Shown in pieces: positions 43,925 to 56,284 of a stretch of DNA of 64,000 nucleotides (position 1 is the stretch's first letter; every line of letters begins with the position of its first letter). The DNA lies in NCBI RefSeq assembly GCF_030445035.2, contig NC_080701.1, positions 19,126,798-19,190,797 on the forward strand, in the 5' to 3' direction. The position numbers and the translations under genes are program-made. The DNA comes from Dasypus novemcinctus (lineage: Eukaryota; Chordata; Mammalia; Cingulata; Dasypodidae). The notes under the pieces were generated by a model, which saw only the letters and a list, made by a program, of their open reading frames with translations, was not told the origin of the DNA and did not search any database.

Positions 43925-44190
43925 ACATTTAAAGCTGCAGGGCTCCTGGCTAAGCCTGTGCTTAATGGGTTAATATGCAGTGAAGGCAAAGTTAACAAGG
44001 GACAGGCCATAAATGGCTCCAGCTGTGTATAATTAACTGTAATACTGCAGAGTAAATGACTTTTATTGGCAACCATGTCATAACTTCATTAAAAGTCATA
44101 TTTACAGCCTTCTCATATGAAATGAGTCCTCCTGTATTGTGGAATTTAATGAGCATTCATTTTCACCTTGTTCAATTATCTCCCACTCCC
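43925..44190. other. Candidate conserved non-coding element
   Basis: Balanced, low-repeat sequence rich in homeodomain/MEF2-like AT motifs (TTAATGGGTTAATATGC, GTATAATTAACTGTAAT, ACTTCATTAAAAGTCA) and an E-box CAGCTG (44020-44025). Texture only; conservation cannot be seen from one sequence. Confidence 0.3.
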
Positions 44191-44659
44191 ACCCCCTCAC
44201 CCCCTTCCTCTCCCTGGTGTGGAAAGCATGATGCCAACAAGAGGAGTGTAATTAGCACCTGGCAGAAAGCCCCTCTTCCAGGGAGTATTTCCCAAACCAC
44301 AAGAAAACTGTTTTTCCTTGTTTTCAATTATAAATAGGTAACTTCTTTATACAAAAACATTAAGTAACAATCATAGAAACATCAAATGGATTTGATGGAG
44401 GGCTTTCAAATGTTGGGCCTCCAAAAAGAGGTCATTTTTAAGCCAATCAGGAATGAGACCCAAGTTTGCAATTTGTAAATGTACAGTAAGTGATGATCAC
44501 AGAGACGAGGTACAAAAACGAGGCTTGCAATGGATTCAGAATCAAACCTTTTCCATGGTAACACCTGTGAACTAGAAATATGTATCTCACACCTTCTTGT
44601 TTTCCTGAGTGGTGCATATATTTAGATTTTCCTCTTTCCCCTGCTAGCCTGCCTCTTTG
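44191..44659. other. Single-copy non-coding DNA
   Basis: A polypyrimidine stretch (CTCCCACTCCCACCCCCTCACCCCC, about 44180-44210 in pieces) and nothing else recognised. Confidence 0.45.
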
Positions 44660-44664
44660 ATGGT

Positions 44665-45306
44665 TGTGGCAGTTTGATACTACTTATGAATTCCAAAAAA
44701 GAGATATAGATTATGCTTATAAACTTATCTTTTCCTCTGGGCCTGACACCCTCATCGGAGATGGTTTGATTAAATTATGTTAAGATTAGAGCTTTGATTC
44801 AACCAAGTAATTAGAGTGCGACTTAGTGTTGAGTCCCACTCCCCTTGGTGGGCTGATAAAACAGACTCTCACAAGGAACTAGACACACAGAGAAGAAGAA
44901 CAAAGAGGAAGAGAGACAGCTCATTAGACACGGCAGAGGCCCTGGGAAGAGAGAGGAGCCTGATAGTCTACAGCTCACTTTGTGAAGAGACCAGAGTGGT
45001 TGAGTCCGGACAGAAATGAGCCCCAGGGAAAGAGATGAGACTTATGCCAGCCTACAGCTGAGATGAGAAGAAGCTGGGACCCAGAGTCTTAAGAGTAAGA
45101 AGGAAGGCTGAACCCTCACAGACATTGCCTGCCATCTTGCTTCAACACATGGCCGATGACTTTGGGTGAGAAAGTACTTCTTATGGTACCTTGAGTTGCA
45201 CTCTTAGGGCCTTGTGACTGTAAGCTTCTACCCCAAATAAATACCCTTTATAAAAGCCAACAGAGTCCTGGTACTTGCCTCAGCAACCCTTTGGCTGACT
45301 AATACA
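44665..45306 (+). repeat. Solo LTR, 642 bp, TG...CA, TSD ATGGT
   Basis: It starts TGTGGCAGTTTGATACTACT and ends GGCTGACTAATACA, flanked by ATGGT at 44660-44664 and 45307-45311. AATAAA at 45236-45241 precedes the 3' part. A second copy lies at 13362-13914 (minus). TG...CA ends, a 5-bp TSD and a polyadenylation signal indicate an ERVL/MaLR-like solo LTR; from memory the family is common in xenarthran DNA. No proviral genes are present. Confidence 0.82.
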
Positions 45307-45311
45307 ATGGT

Positions 45312-45663
45312 CTGCAATCAAATCCGAAAGGAAATGTCTTGCCTGACATATCCAATGATCTAAAGACCTCAGTCTCATGATTTCCAGCTCAGTTTCCAAT
45401 CTCAAATGTCTCCTTAGAGTGTTTGAAAGTGTAGGAAAATTTGGAGTGTGGTAGTACACCAACAAGAGTCAATGGTCTTTATCTGTATTAGTTCCAGTTG
45501 ATGTTCTCTGTGGTTCAAAGTGAGAATATGAAGTCCTTATGGATTTAAGTAAGACCATGCTCTGTGGACCCAGACAGACGTGTATTTTAACATTGGAAAC
45601 TTTAGCCCAGTTTACCTGAAGATCATTTCCAATTAAATAGGATTAGTTACCATCCTTTTCAAA
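45312..45663. other. Single-copy non-coding DNA
   Basis: Nothing recognised. Confidence 0.45.
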
Positions 45664-46035
45664 GGATTATCTTAGTTTCCTGGGACTGCTGTAACAAAAT
45701 AAAACAAAAACAATTTCTTGTCTCACAGTTCTGGAGGCCAGAAATTCAAAATCAAGAAGTCGGCTGGCCCGTGCTTCCTCCTCTGTCTGAAGAGAAGTGT
45801 CTGCTCCTGCCTCCCCCGGCTGCTGGCGGTGGTTGTCCTGCAGTTCATGGGGTCCCCCTCTGCCTCATAAGGATACCAGCCATGTTGGATTAGGACCCAC
45901 CCTATCCAGTTTGGCTTCATCTTAGTTCATCACATTTTCAAAGCGCCTATTTCCACCTTGGGTGACATTCCAGGAACCAGAAGTTAGGACTTGAACATGT
46001 CTTTTACAGGGCCATGATTCAATCCGTAGTAGGGG
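45664..46035 (-). repeat. MaLR-type LTR, antisense
   Basis: TTAGTTTCCTGGGACTGCTGTAACAAAATA, TCTCACAGTTCTGGAGGCCAGAAATTC, CTGCCTCATAAGGATACCAG, TTGGATTAGGACCCACCCTA, ATTTCCACCTTGGGTGACATTCC and CATGATTCAATCCGTAGTAG are antisense MaLR landmarks. Confidence 0.82.
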
Positions 46036-46689
46036 TTTTTGTATTAATTATCTTTCACTGCATCCTAACACAATGTTTTCCAACTTTTCTTTTCCTTCCT
46101 CCATTACTCTCCCACCCCTTCCTCTTCTCCAGGAGTCTATCTGAGATGAAATAGCATGTTTGGCATTCACGCTTGGGCTGTAGACATTTTAAGGAAGTTT
46201 CAGGATGCAAATCTAGAAGCAAAAGCCTCTCTTCCTACCCACTGTAGAGCTAATGAATCCTTTCAACCCCTGTGCTACTCTCTTTCATATAGATGGACTG
46301 GCCAGAAAGGCTTAACCAGATCTGTCTAGCATAAAAGGCTATGCCATAAAAGGTAATGGCACCTAACTCAACCTGGAAGGTTCTGAGAACAATGCTAGCC
46401 ATGGCCAGCACTGCCCATGAGGGTCCTCTCACCTCACACGGCCTCTTTTGGTTTAATGGCCTATGTGGGATGATAAGGAGGGAGAGCAGTGCCAGAGAAC
46501 CATTCCAGCACAGCCACACTCACATTTGTGAATGTAAAGTGCCCTTGGAAGCTGGCATGGCTTTAAATGTAATGGCACAAGCCAGGAGGGACTTCTTGCC
46601 TCCGAGCATGCCAGCTTCAGCAAATGCCACTGGGCACTCGTGCTGCTGTTCTTGGTCCTGCAGCTTGCTCTGATTTTAGGCTGACCCTT
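46036..46689. other. Single-copy non-coding DNA
   Basis: Overlapping frames on both strands (105, 89 and 82 codons, 46250-46701) have no recognisable domain. Confidence 0.4.
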
Positions 46690-47520
46690 TATAATTAGCA
46701 TGTGGGGCTAGGGGGCTGTTTAGGGACATTGTTTCCATCATTCTTTGGGGATTTAATGAAGCTTAGAAATACCCTGAGCTGCAGCGGGAGCACCATCTAA
46801 TGTAATTCCGTTTCTCTTGTTTTCAAAATGAAAGGATTGCAAGTCCTTCGATGGGTTGTAAAATCTTTTCAGTGGTTTGTAACCAGCATTTAAAAATTTT
46901 TAAAAGAAATAAAAATACGAGCAGAATGGATCAGAATAGAATAGAAAATAGAGTAAATGGTAAAGGAAAGTGTAGGTTCATGAAATTTTATATATATATA
47001 TGTATTTGGAGAGTGTGCCTGTGTGGGTATATATGTGTAATACTGTAAAATGTGATCAAGAAGCTTGAAAAAAATTACTGATTTAACAGTTAGCACCCAG
47101 ACTCAATAAGCACCAGGCCTGGGGCACATTGCCCTGCCCTGCTGTGTCATTGTCTTATTTCAGCCTGCACTTCAGAGTGCTATTTATCTTCATCTTCCTC
47201 GGCAGCAAAATGAGCTCAGCAGCAAGAGATGAGATATAAAATTCCAAGAAAGGAATCACAACAGGGGACTGCTGGGTCTATTCTAAATGAGCCAAAGAGC
47301 TATTTGTCTCATTGCTGCTCATTTGGGTCTCCCCACTTAATCCACTCCAACCCCTTTTGGTATAAAGCAGCAATCATTTGACTTATCAATTTCAATAAAA
47401 ATCTCAGATACAAAAATTTGCATTTAGATGTGGTGATCTACAGTGTGTTCCTAACAGGATAATTAAGCACAAGTATGCATGGTGACATTTAATTGCTCTT
47501 TTACCAAGTGTTTCTGGACA
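46690..47520. other. Candidate conserved non-coding stretch
   Basis: Two blocks, 46690-46830 (GGGGATTTAATGAAGC, GAGCTGCAGCGGGAGCACC) and 47110-47520 (TCTTCATCTTCCTCGGCAGC, CATTGCTGCTCATTTGGG, GGATAATTAAGCAC), are non-repetitive, have no open frame, and surround a low-complexity middle with TATATATATATGTAT (46990-47004). A regulatory role is inference. Confidence 0.3.
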
Positions 47521-48847
47521 GCTCATTCCAAATGTTTTGAAATGAGGGGCCTCAGGAGAATTCCACGGTAAATCTCACAAAATGCATTCTGTCTCAATAT
47601 ATTTGGGGTCAAACTCTAGTCTAAGGAAAGGGGCTAGAATGCTGAGAAAAAGGGAAGATTTTTAGGGATTTTTCCAGGCACCTCCTGGGAGGGGTTATTA
47701 CTGTGTTAGTTCCTGTTAAAAATTATGTTCTTTCTGGTATCTTTGATCTACCCTATCTTTCCTGCTATCCAACTTGTACTATCCCGTTTCCCAGAGACTG
47801 AATTTTAGGAATGAGACAGTTACGTACAATGTACATACTCTGTTTATAAAGTGACTCCAGGAAAGGAGAGGAACAAACACAAGTGCAGATCCCTCTTGAA
47901 CACTAGATTTTCATATTCTCAATCTGGTACACTGTTGAAACAGTCAGAGAGATCTCACAACAAAACCACAGAATGCCCTTACATGTGTCCACCCAGATGG
48001 CTGGCCAGAAGAGGCATCTGTTTTGATTTCAGGCAGGGCAGGGGTAGGGGCGGACATCCAAAATGTCCTCTGGAATCTGCGACAGGTTTTGGAGACTTTT
48101 GTGACTTTCCATTGTCTGCTAAACTCCATCAGACTTCTTGCACTTGTCTTTTCTCCCCTTCCCTTATTACTGGTTTTTAAGTACCAACTTGCTGGAAAAG
48201 AAGGGAAGGCAAAATAGACACAAGGTTTTGTGTTTTTGTAGGAAGGGAAAAAGGGGAAATAGGAAGAAAGAACACAACAGAAGGAAGATATGAGGAATGA
48301 AGGAGACAAAGACAAAGCCAATCTATAGAAACACTGTTTAAATTGTATGCTGCTACCTTTTCTTGCCCTGTAACCTAATTTTTCACAACTTACGGAAAAT
48401 GCAGAAGAATAGCCAATTATTTGAACTTGAGAAGCACAGTAATTAACAAAGCATGACCACTGTTATAGCCTGCTAACGTACATTTTCTTCTCTTTTCAAA
48501 GAACTGAGAGAAATTATGAAATGAAAAGGTCCCGCTCGGGTCCACGTACAGACTATACACAATTAGTCATTAAACTATTTAGGGCCAAATTCTTTGCAGT
48601 ATCCCTGCTACTTTGCCTGCACACTATAAAGACAATCTATCAGCTCACCAGGTTGCCTCTTCATGATGCCTTCAAAGACTCATAACTTACATTGAAAGAT
48701 GTATGTTTTTCATTACTCAGAAAATTGCCTCTGCCACATTCATTACATTTTAACAAGTTATTTGAAAATATTAGTGCAACATCACTGTTGATTGAGCGAA
48801 GGTAAGTTAGTCTGCTAAAGAAAGCACTTAACTTACATGTGGAAAAT
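47521..48847. other. Single-copy non-coding DNA
   Basis: Frames of 109 and 125 codons on opposite strands overlap at 47851-48321 and carry no motif, so both are treated as chance. Confidence 0.45.
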
Positions 48848-49016
48848 ACTATGTAGTAGTGACAAGTCTAGACAAAATGCCTGGGCTAGAATCCCAGCTC
48901 TGCTGATGCCTCAGAAGAGAATAATTGTACCTATCTCATATCCCATAGGCTGTTTTGAGGATTAAATGAGTTAATACATGCGGTGCCCCTAGAACAGCAC
49001 AGAACGTATGTCAAGT
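48848..49016 (+). repeat. MIR SINE fossil
   Basis: GGGCTAGAATCCCAGCTCTGC, ATAATTGTACCTATCTCATATCCCATAGG, TTTTGAGGATTAAATGAGTTAATACATG and AGAACAGCACAGAACGTATG follow the MIR core and 3' half, with an internal deletion of the TGTGTGACCTTGGGC region. Confidence 0.85.
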
Positions 49017-49555
49017 TAGTTTTTATACAATGAGGTGGAGAAGAAGGAGAAGAAAGCTTTACCCAAAAGGGACAGAGACAGTACAAACAGAGGTCTTTGG
49101 ACTCTGAGTGTTTTTATAGGTAGGAAGCATGCAGAGAGGGCTATTAATTTGTAAACTCAATTTTCCTTGGAAGGAGAAGGATGATTCAGAGAGGGGAACC
49201 AAGAAGAAGATCAACTCCCAGGGAATAGGGCAGAACTCTAATCAAAGAACAAGAAGCATGTGCACAGCTGGATTTCTGAATTCCTATGGAACTGTGGCTT
49301 CTGTATGCCCTCCATTTCCTACTTATCCCACTATTGCTTATTTATTCGGTGTCAAAGTTAATTGTCTTTTGCATTCAAAGGTCTTCAGATCAAGTGAAAC
49401 CATAATCAAGATTTGCACTTGAAGAGCTTCAAATGCACCCAGCCCTACTATAGATGATAAGACTCACGTTATCCATAGTTGATAAGACCTTGGAAATATT
49501 GAGAGAGGGAGTGAGCATATATTGCATGTGGCAGAATGTAAATATTTTATAGTGA
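49017..49555. other. Single-copy non-coding DNA
   Basis: Nothing recognised. Confidence 0.45.
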
Positions 49556-50385
49556 TGATTGTGGTTATTTAAAAAAAAAAATGGCCATATATTCTTCGAT
49601 ACTTTTTCAGTAGAGAGTTGGGTGTCTATTTTCTCCCACCCAGAGAGTCTAGTCAGGCTTGGGCCAGTGGAATATGGTGGGAGAAATGCTGAGCCTGTGT
49701 CATCAAAGGAAATGCCATTTCTGTCCAGGTTGCTGGAAAATTCATACTTGGAGACATGAGCCACCATCTTCAGCCATTCTGTATCTGTCCTGCTGTGAGA
49801 AAGGAAAGTCCCATGGAGAAGCCATACTCCAGTTTTCAGGTCAAGTCTTCAAGACTTCCCAGCCAGGGCATCAGGCACCTAGGTAAAGAAGGCTTTAAAT
49901 GGGTCCAGTTTCCAGTCACAGCATCATTATTGCCAACTGGTGTTAAATATCACCAACTGAGGTCCCAGATGCTGTGGAACAGTTGACAATGTTCAACTCT
50001 ATCTGAGCCCTCTGTTTCCAGAAAACAGTGATGATGGCCAGGAAGTTTCTCCTCCCTTCTGAGTGCTAATGGGCAAAGGACCACCCTCTCCGTCCTTTCT
50101 TATGACTCTCATATGACTCATCGATGACACTTGTTTACTTACTTGCCTCTGAAAAACCCCATGTCCCCTTCCTTTACTATGATTTATGTCTTGATTTATA
50201 GATAGTCTCCTTATTGCAATAACCTACCTAAAATCATCTCAAATGTCTGGTACATTTTATTGTTCACACTATCTTCATGGAGCCATTTCTAAACCTTTAA
50301 CCCAAAGAATCTGTTGGCATAATAAAATGGTTATTGCTTTAAGTTTTGAGGTAGTTTTCTATGCAACACAAATAACCAGAACACA
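49556..50385 (+). repeat. MLT1-like MaLR LTR, interrupted
   Basis: 5' part (49580-50010): GAGAGTTGGGTGTCTATTTTCTCCC, GGAATATGGTGGGAG, GAGACATGAGCCACCATCTTCAG, GAGGTCCCAGATGCTGTGGAAC. 3' part (50315-50385): TAATAAAATGGTTATTGCTTTAAGTTTTGAGGTAG and ACAAATAACCAGAAC. About 300 bp between them lacks the expected LTR sequence, suggesting an insertion or strong divergence. Confidence 0.65.
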
Positions 50386-50959
50386 ATTTATAATCTTCCC
50401 TCTATCCTCAAAAATTAAAAATTTCACCAAATTAAGTGTGAAATTCACTCTTTCATTTATAGTCCTTAAGAACTATGGGTGCTTTTAGTCTGTGGATTTA
50501 TGACTTGAATCAATGTAGGAAAGACTTCTATATATTTTAAATTATTGCTTTTATTTGATTTGTTCTCTTCCTCAGAAATACAAATTATCTTATGTTATAT
50601 CATTTTTCATTCTCTTCCATATATATCATAAAACTTTTTTTATCTCTTTTCATTTCCAGTGAATTCTGAAATGTTTTCAATTTACCCTTCATAACACCAA
50701 TTTAATTTCTGACAGGTTCAAATGCACTTTTTATTGTTTTAATGCTAACATTAAATCAGTGATTATATTTTAATTTTAAAAATTCTCCCTCAAATTTTAC
50801 TTTGTGAAATCTGACTGATTCATAGCAGGTTTTTTTTATACGAAAATTAATCTTGTGTTTTACTGTTTCATCTCTAATTTGTTATGTAGAGTCCACATTT
50901 CTCTTAATTTTTCAGAATACAAAGTAGATATATTCTTAAATTGTGTTCTGCTGTCTTTT
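50386..50959. other. AT-rich single-copy DNA
   Basis: No gene or family recognised. Confidence 0.45.
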
Positions 50960-51689
50960 TCTAAATTAGTTAATTGGAAAAGGTGTAGGTGTACCAAAAA
51001 ATCATGTAAAAATACAGTGTTCCTATATACCTCACCCCCCTATTATTAACACTTTGTTTTAGTGGGGCACTTTTGCTGCACTTGAGGAAAGATTATATTT
51101 ATACTGTTAACTATAGTCCTGAGTTTACATTAAGGTTTTTTTTTTTTTTCTAATATACCAACCTATCATTAGCATCTTGCATTAGTATGGTACACTTGTT
51201 ACAATTCATGAAAGAATGGGTATTATTATTTTATAATTGTCCATCATTTACAAGAGGATTCCCTGTATTGCACAATGTTGTTTCATCTTTTAATTTTTAC
51301 CTCAGTAGCACATACATGACCTAAAATTTCCCCTTTTAACCACATTCACATATATAATGCAGCACTGTTAATTAAATTTACAATGTTCTGCTACCATCAA
51401 CACCATCCATTTCCAAATATTTACAATCAAACCAAAAAGAAATCCTGCACAAATTAAGCATTAACTCCCTCTCTCCCATCCCTTTTTAAACCCTCGTAAC
51501 TTGTTCTAATTCTATGAGTTTTCTTTTTCTAATTATTTCATATCAGTGAAATCATGCATGTAAGTTATTTTGTGTCTGGCTTATTTCACTCACCATAATA
51601 TCTTCAAGGTTCATTCATGTTGTCACATGAACCAGAAAATCATTTCTATTTAATGCTGAATAATATTCCATTGGCTATCTATACCACAT

Positions 51690-54600
51690 TTTGTTTACCC
51701 ATTCATCCGCTGTTGAACACTTGGGTTGCTCCCATCTTTTGGCAATTGTGAATAATGCTGCTATGAACATTGCTATGTAAATATTGGTTCAAATTTCTGC
51801 TTTCAGTTCTTTTGGGTAGATACCTAGTAGAGGAATTGCTGAGTCACATGGTAATTCTATACTTAGCTTTCTGAGGAACTGTCAAACTGTCTTCCACATT
51901 GTTTCCACCAACAATGCATGAGTGTTCATATTTCTCCACATCCTCTCCAACACTTGCAATTTTCTTTTTTTTTTAATAGTAGTCCTTCTAGTTGCCGTAT
52001 ATGTTATCTCATTGTGGCTTGATTTGCATATCCCTAATAGTTAATGATGTTGAGCAATAGTCATGTTGCTTTTTAGGAATTTTTATATCTTTGGAGAAAT
52101 GTCTATTCAAGTCTTCTGCCCATTTTTATCAGGTTGTTTGTCTTTTCATTCTTGAGTTGTAGGATTCTTTATATCTTCTGGATATTAAGCCCTTATTGTG
52201 CATGTGGTTTCCAAATATTTTTTCCCATTCAGCAGGTTGTCTTTTCACATTTGTGAAAAAGCCGTTTGGTGCTCAAAAGATTTTAATTTTGATAAAGTCC
52301 CATTTATCTAATTTTTCAGTTGTTGTTGATGCTTTCAGTGTAAAATGTAAGAAAACATTGTCTAACATAAGAACCTGAAGACACTTCCCTACATTTTCTT
52401 CTAGGAGTTTTATAGGCCTGATTCTTATGTATAGCTCTGTGATCCATTTTGAGTTAATTTTTTTACATGGTGTGAGAAAGGAGCATTCCCTCATTCTTCT
52501 GCATATGGATAGCCAGTTCTGCCAGCACTGTTTATTGAAGAGAGTATTCTTTCCCAATTGAGTGGACTTGATGGCATTGTCAAAATCAATTGGCCATGGA
52601 TGTGAGGGTCTATTTTTGAACTCTAAATTTGATTCTGTTGGTCTATATGTCTATCCTTATACCAGTCCCATGCTGTTTTGACCACTGTAATTTTGTAATA
52701 AGCTTTGGAGTTAAGAAGTATGCATTCTTTAACTAAGTTATTCTTTTTCAATATAGTTCTGGCTATTAAAAACCCCTTACCCTTCCAAATAAATTTGATA
52801 ATTGGCTTTTCCATTTCTGCAAAAAAAGAGCTATTGGAATTTTTATTTGGATTGCATTGAATCTATAAATTGATTAGGATATAATTGACATCTTAATGAT
52901 ATTTAGTCTTCCAATCCCTGAACATGGAATGTCCTTCCATTTATTAAAATCTTCTTTGATTTCTTTTAACAAAATTTTGAAGTTTTTTTTGTGTGCAAGT
53001 CCTTTGCATCCTTGGTTAGATTTATTCTTAGATATTTGATTCTTTTAGTTGCTGTAGAAATGGATACTTTTAAAATCCCTCCCTCAGATTGCTCACTACT
53101 AGTGTATAGAAACTGTACTAATTTGTGCATTTTGATCTTGTACCTTGCCTTTTTGTTGATTTCATTTATTAGCTCTTCTAGCTTTGTTGTGGATTTTTTG
53201 GAACTTTCTATATATAGGATTATGTCATCTGCAAATAGGGAAAGTTTTACTTCTTTCTTTCCAATATGATTGCCTTTTATTTCTTTTTCTTGTCTAACAG
53301 CTCTGGTTAGAACTTCCAGCACAATGTTGAATAGCAGTAGTGAAAGTGGGCATTCTTGTCTTGTTCCAGGTCCTACAGGGAAAACTTTCAGTCTTTCATC
53401 ATTAGATATGATGTTAGCGGTGGATTTTTTCATATATGCCCTTTATCATGTTGAAGAAGTTTCCTTCTTTCCTACTTTTCCAAAGTTTTTATCATGAAAG
53501 AATGCTGAATTTTGTCAAGGGCCTTTTCTGAGTCAATGGTGGTGATAATGTGGTTTTTCCCATTGTTATATTAATATGGCATATTAATGGATTTTCTTAT
53601 GTTGAACCACCCTTGTATACCTGACTTAGAAGCTCACTTGATCTTGGTATATAATTATTTTAATGTGCTGTCTGTCAGATTTGATTTGCAAGCATTTTAT
53701 TGAGGATTGTTGCATTTATATTCATAAGCAAAATCGGTCTGTAATTTTCTTGTATATTTATCTGGCTTTGGTACTAGGGTGATCTTGGCTTCAAAGAATG
53801 AGTTTGGTAGTGTTTCCTCCTCTTCAATATTTTGGAAGAGTTTCAACAGAATTGGTATTACTTCTTGGATTGTTTCATAGAATTCATCTCTGAAATCATC
53901 TGATCCTGGGCTTTTCTGTTTTGGGAGATTTTGATGACTAATTCAATCTCTTTGGAGGTAATTGATCTGATTAGACCAATTTCTTCTAAAGTCAGTGTAG
54001 GTTGTTTGTGTTTCTAAGAATTAATTTGTCCATTTCTTCTATGTTGCCATAATGTTGTTCATAGTATCCTCTTATGATCCTCTTTATTTCTATAAGGTTA
54101 GTATTGATGTCCTTCTTATTTCTGATTTTACTTATTTGCATCTCCTCTCTTTTCTTTTTTGTCAGTCTGGCTAATAATTTGTCAATTTTATTGATCTTTT
54201 TAAAGAATCGATTTTGGCTTAGTTAATGGTCTCTCTCTTTTTTAAATTCCTGTTTCATTTATCTCTGCTTTAATATTTGTTATTTTTTCCGTTCTGTTTG
54301 CTTTTGGTTCAGTTTGCTCTTGTTTCTCTTGTTCCTCCAGATATACATTTCAGTCTTTGATTTTAACTCTTTCTTCTTTTTAAATGTAAGCAATTAGGGC
54401 TATAAACTTCCCCCTCAGCATTGCCTTTGCTGCATCACATTAGTTTTGATATGTTGTGTTTCTGTTATCATTCATCTAAAGATATTTACTGCTTTCCCTT
54501 GTAATTTCTGCTTTGATCCACTTAAATGTTTAAGTATGTGTTACTTAACTTCTATATATTTCTGAATTTTCCAGTTCTCTCCTGTTAATGATTTCCAGCT

Positions 54601-55270
54601 TAATTCCATTATAGTCAGAGAAGATGTTTGTGTTATTTCAATTTCAATCTTTTGAAGTTTACTGAAACTTGTTTTGTGACCCAGCATGTATTTTCCTGGA
54701 GAATAATTAATGTGCACTTGCAAAGAATGTATATCCTCCTGTGCTGGGTTGAACACAGGAGGTCTAGTTCATTTATCATATTATTCAACATCTCTGTTTC
54801 CTTATTGATCATCTGTTTAGAGGTTCTATCTATTGATGTGAGTGGTGTATTGAAGTCTCTAACTATTTTTGTAGAACTGTCCACTTCTCTTTTCAGTTTT
54901 GCCAGTGTTTGCCTCATGTATTATGGGGTGCTGTGGTTAAGTGCATAAATATTTATGATTGTTATTTCTTCTTGGTGGAGTGCCCCTTTTATTAATATAT
55001 ATTGTCCTTCTTTGTCTCTTGTAACAGCTTTTAACTTAATGTCTTTTTTTGTCCAATATTAGTATAGCTACCCCAGCTCTTTTTCTGATTACTATTGGCA
55101 TGGACAATCTTTTTCAATTCTTTCAAGTTCAACCTATTTGTGTCTTTGGATCTAGGGTGAGTCTCCTGTATGCACAATATAGCCAGATGATTTTTTTTTA
55201 AATCCATTATGCTACTCTGTGTCTTTTGATTGGGGAGTTTAACCCATTAATATTCAGTGTTATTAGTGTA
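51690..55270 (-). pseudogene. Disrupted L1 ORF2 of the 51-57 kb element
   Basis: Frame 52966-53433 (155 codons) holds the RT palm: GTRQECPLSLLLFNIVLEVL, then EVKLSLFADDIILYIES with the catalytic FADD intact (53224-53235), then [17 protein letters not shown]. Frame 54633-54917 holds the endonuclease segment (STKIVRDFNTPLTSIDR). C-terminal pieces lie at 52273-52557 (RMRECSFLTPCKKINSKWI) and 52623-52814 (PIIKFIWKGK). Stops and shifts separate the pieces, so no active enzyme is encoded. Confidence 0.85.
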
Positions 55271-56200
55271 AAATCAGTACTTACTTTAGCCATTTTTTCC
55301 TTTGGTTTATATTTGTCATTGTTTTTCTTTGCCTTTCTTTCCTTTTATTGCAACATCATTTTCTGTATAGTTGTAATATGTCTGACTGACCCCTTTCTCT
55401 GTTTTGTTTCTGTATATTTTTTAAAATACTTTCTTTGTGGTTACCCTGATGTTTGTACTACATAACCTACATCTATTATCTAATATGAAAATATACCAAC
55501 TTATCTTCAAGAACATACGCATTCTCAACTCCCATACTGCTCTGCTTTCCTTATTTATGACGTTTTTGTGCCAAATTACCTTTTAATATCTTACATGTCC
55601 ATCACAAGGAAATATGCCTTTTTCTTGTTCAATTGCATTCTGATTCTTACAGGAATTTTAAAAAATAGGGTAGTATATTGAGGATAAGGTAGTATTAAGT
55701 TTTGCAATTATCCTTTCAGTTACCTTTTAATAAAGATCTTCATTTCTTCACATGTTCCAAGCTACTGTCTCCTGCCTTTTCCTATCAAGAAGAAATCCCT
55801 TATTCCTGTAGGGTGGATCTTTTGTTGGCAAACTCTTTCAGTTACTATTTATCTGAGAATATTTTAAATTCTCCCTCATTTTTGAAGGACTGTTTACCAT
55901 ATAAATTTTTTTCTCTTTCAATTTCTTAATATATCACACCATCGCCTTTTCTCTTCTATGCTGTCTAATAAGAAACAGGCATTTATCCTTATGGAGGATC
56001 CCTTGGATGTGACAAATCAATTTTCTCCTGCTGCTTTCAGAATTTTTTCTTTATGACATTTGACATTCTGATTAGTATGTGCCTTGGAATGATACTATTA
56101 GGGATTTTTTTTTTTCTGTTTACAGTACATTGTACTTCTTAGACAAGTATATTTACTTCTTTCATAAGAGTGAGGAAATTAGTTCCTCAAATATTCTTTT

Positions 56201-56284
56201 TTAATACACTTTATTAATTTTTTAATTCTTTTTTTTTAAGATGCGTAGATGACAAAAAATGCTACATTAAAAAATATAAGAGGT
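56201..56284 (-). mobile_element. Very short HAL1-like tail inserted in L1 ORF1
   Basis: AAGATGCGTAGATGACAAAAAATGCTACATTAAAAAATATAAGAGG matches the antisense HAL1-like 3' terminus at 25915-25965. It is flanked by TTCCTCAAATATTCTTTT (56183-56200) and TTCCTCAGATATTCGTTT (56285-56302), 16 of 18 matching: a diverged TSD. About 84 bp including the T-rich tail. Confidence 0.8.

Noticed and set aside
46250-46701. Overlapping 89, 105 and 82 codon frames on both strands
   Set aside because: Open on both strands over the same bases without any motif or splice context; likely chance in less AT-rich DNA.
47851-48321. 109- and 125-codon opposite-strand frames
   Set aside because: No domain, no flanking splice signals I could support, and they overlap each other.
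52966-53433. 155-codon frame with intact FADD as a possible active reverse transcriptase
   Set aside because: Only one segment of ORF2 is open; neighbouring endonuclease and C-terminal parts are in other frames with stops. It is a fossil L1.
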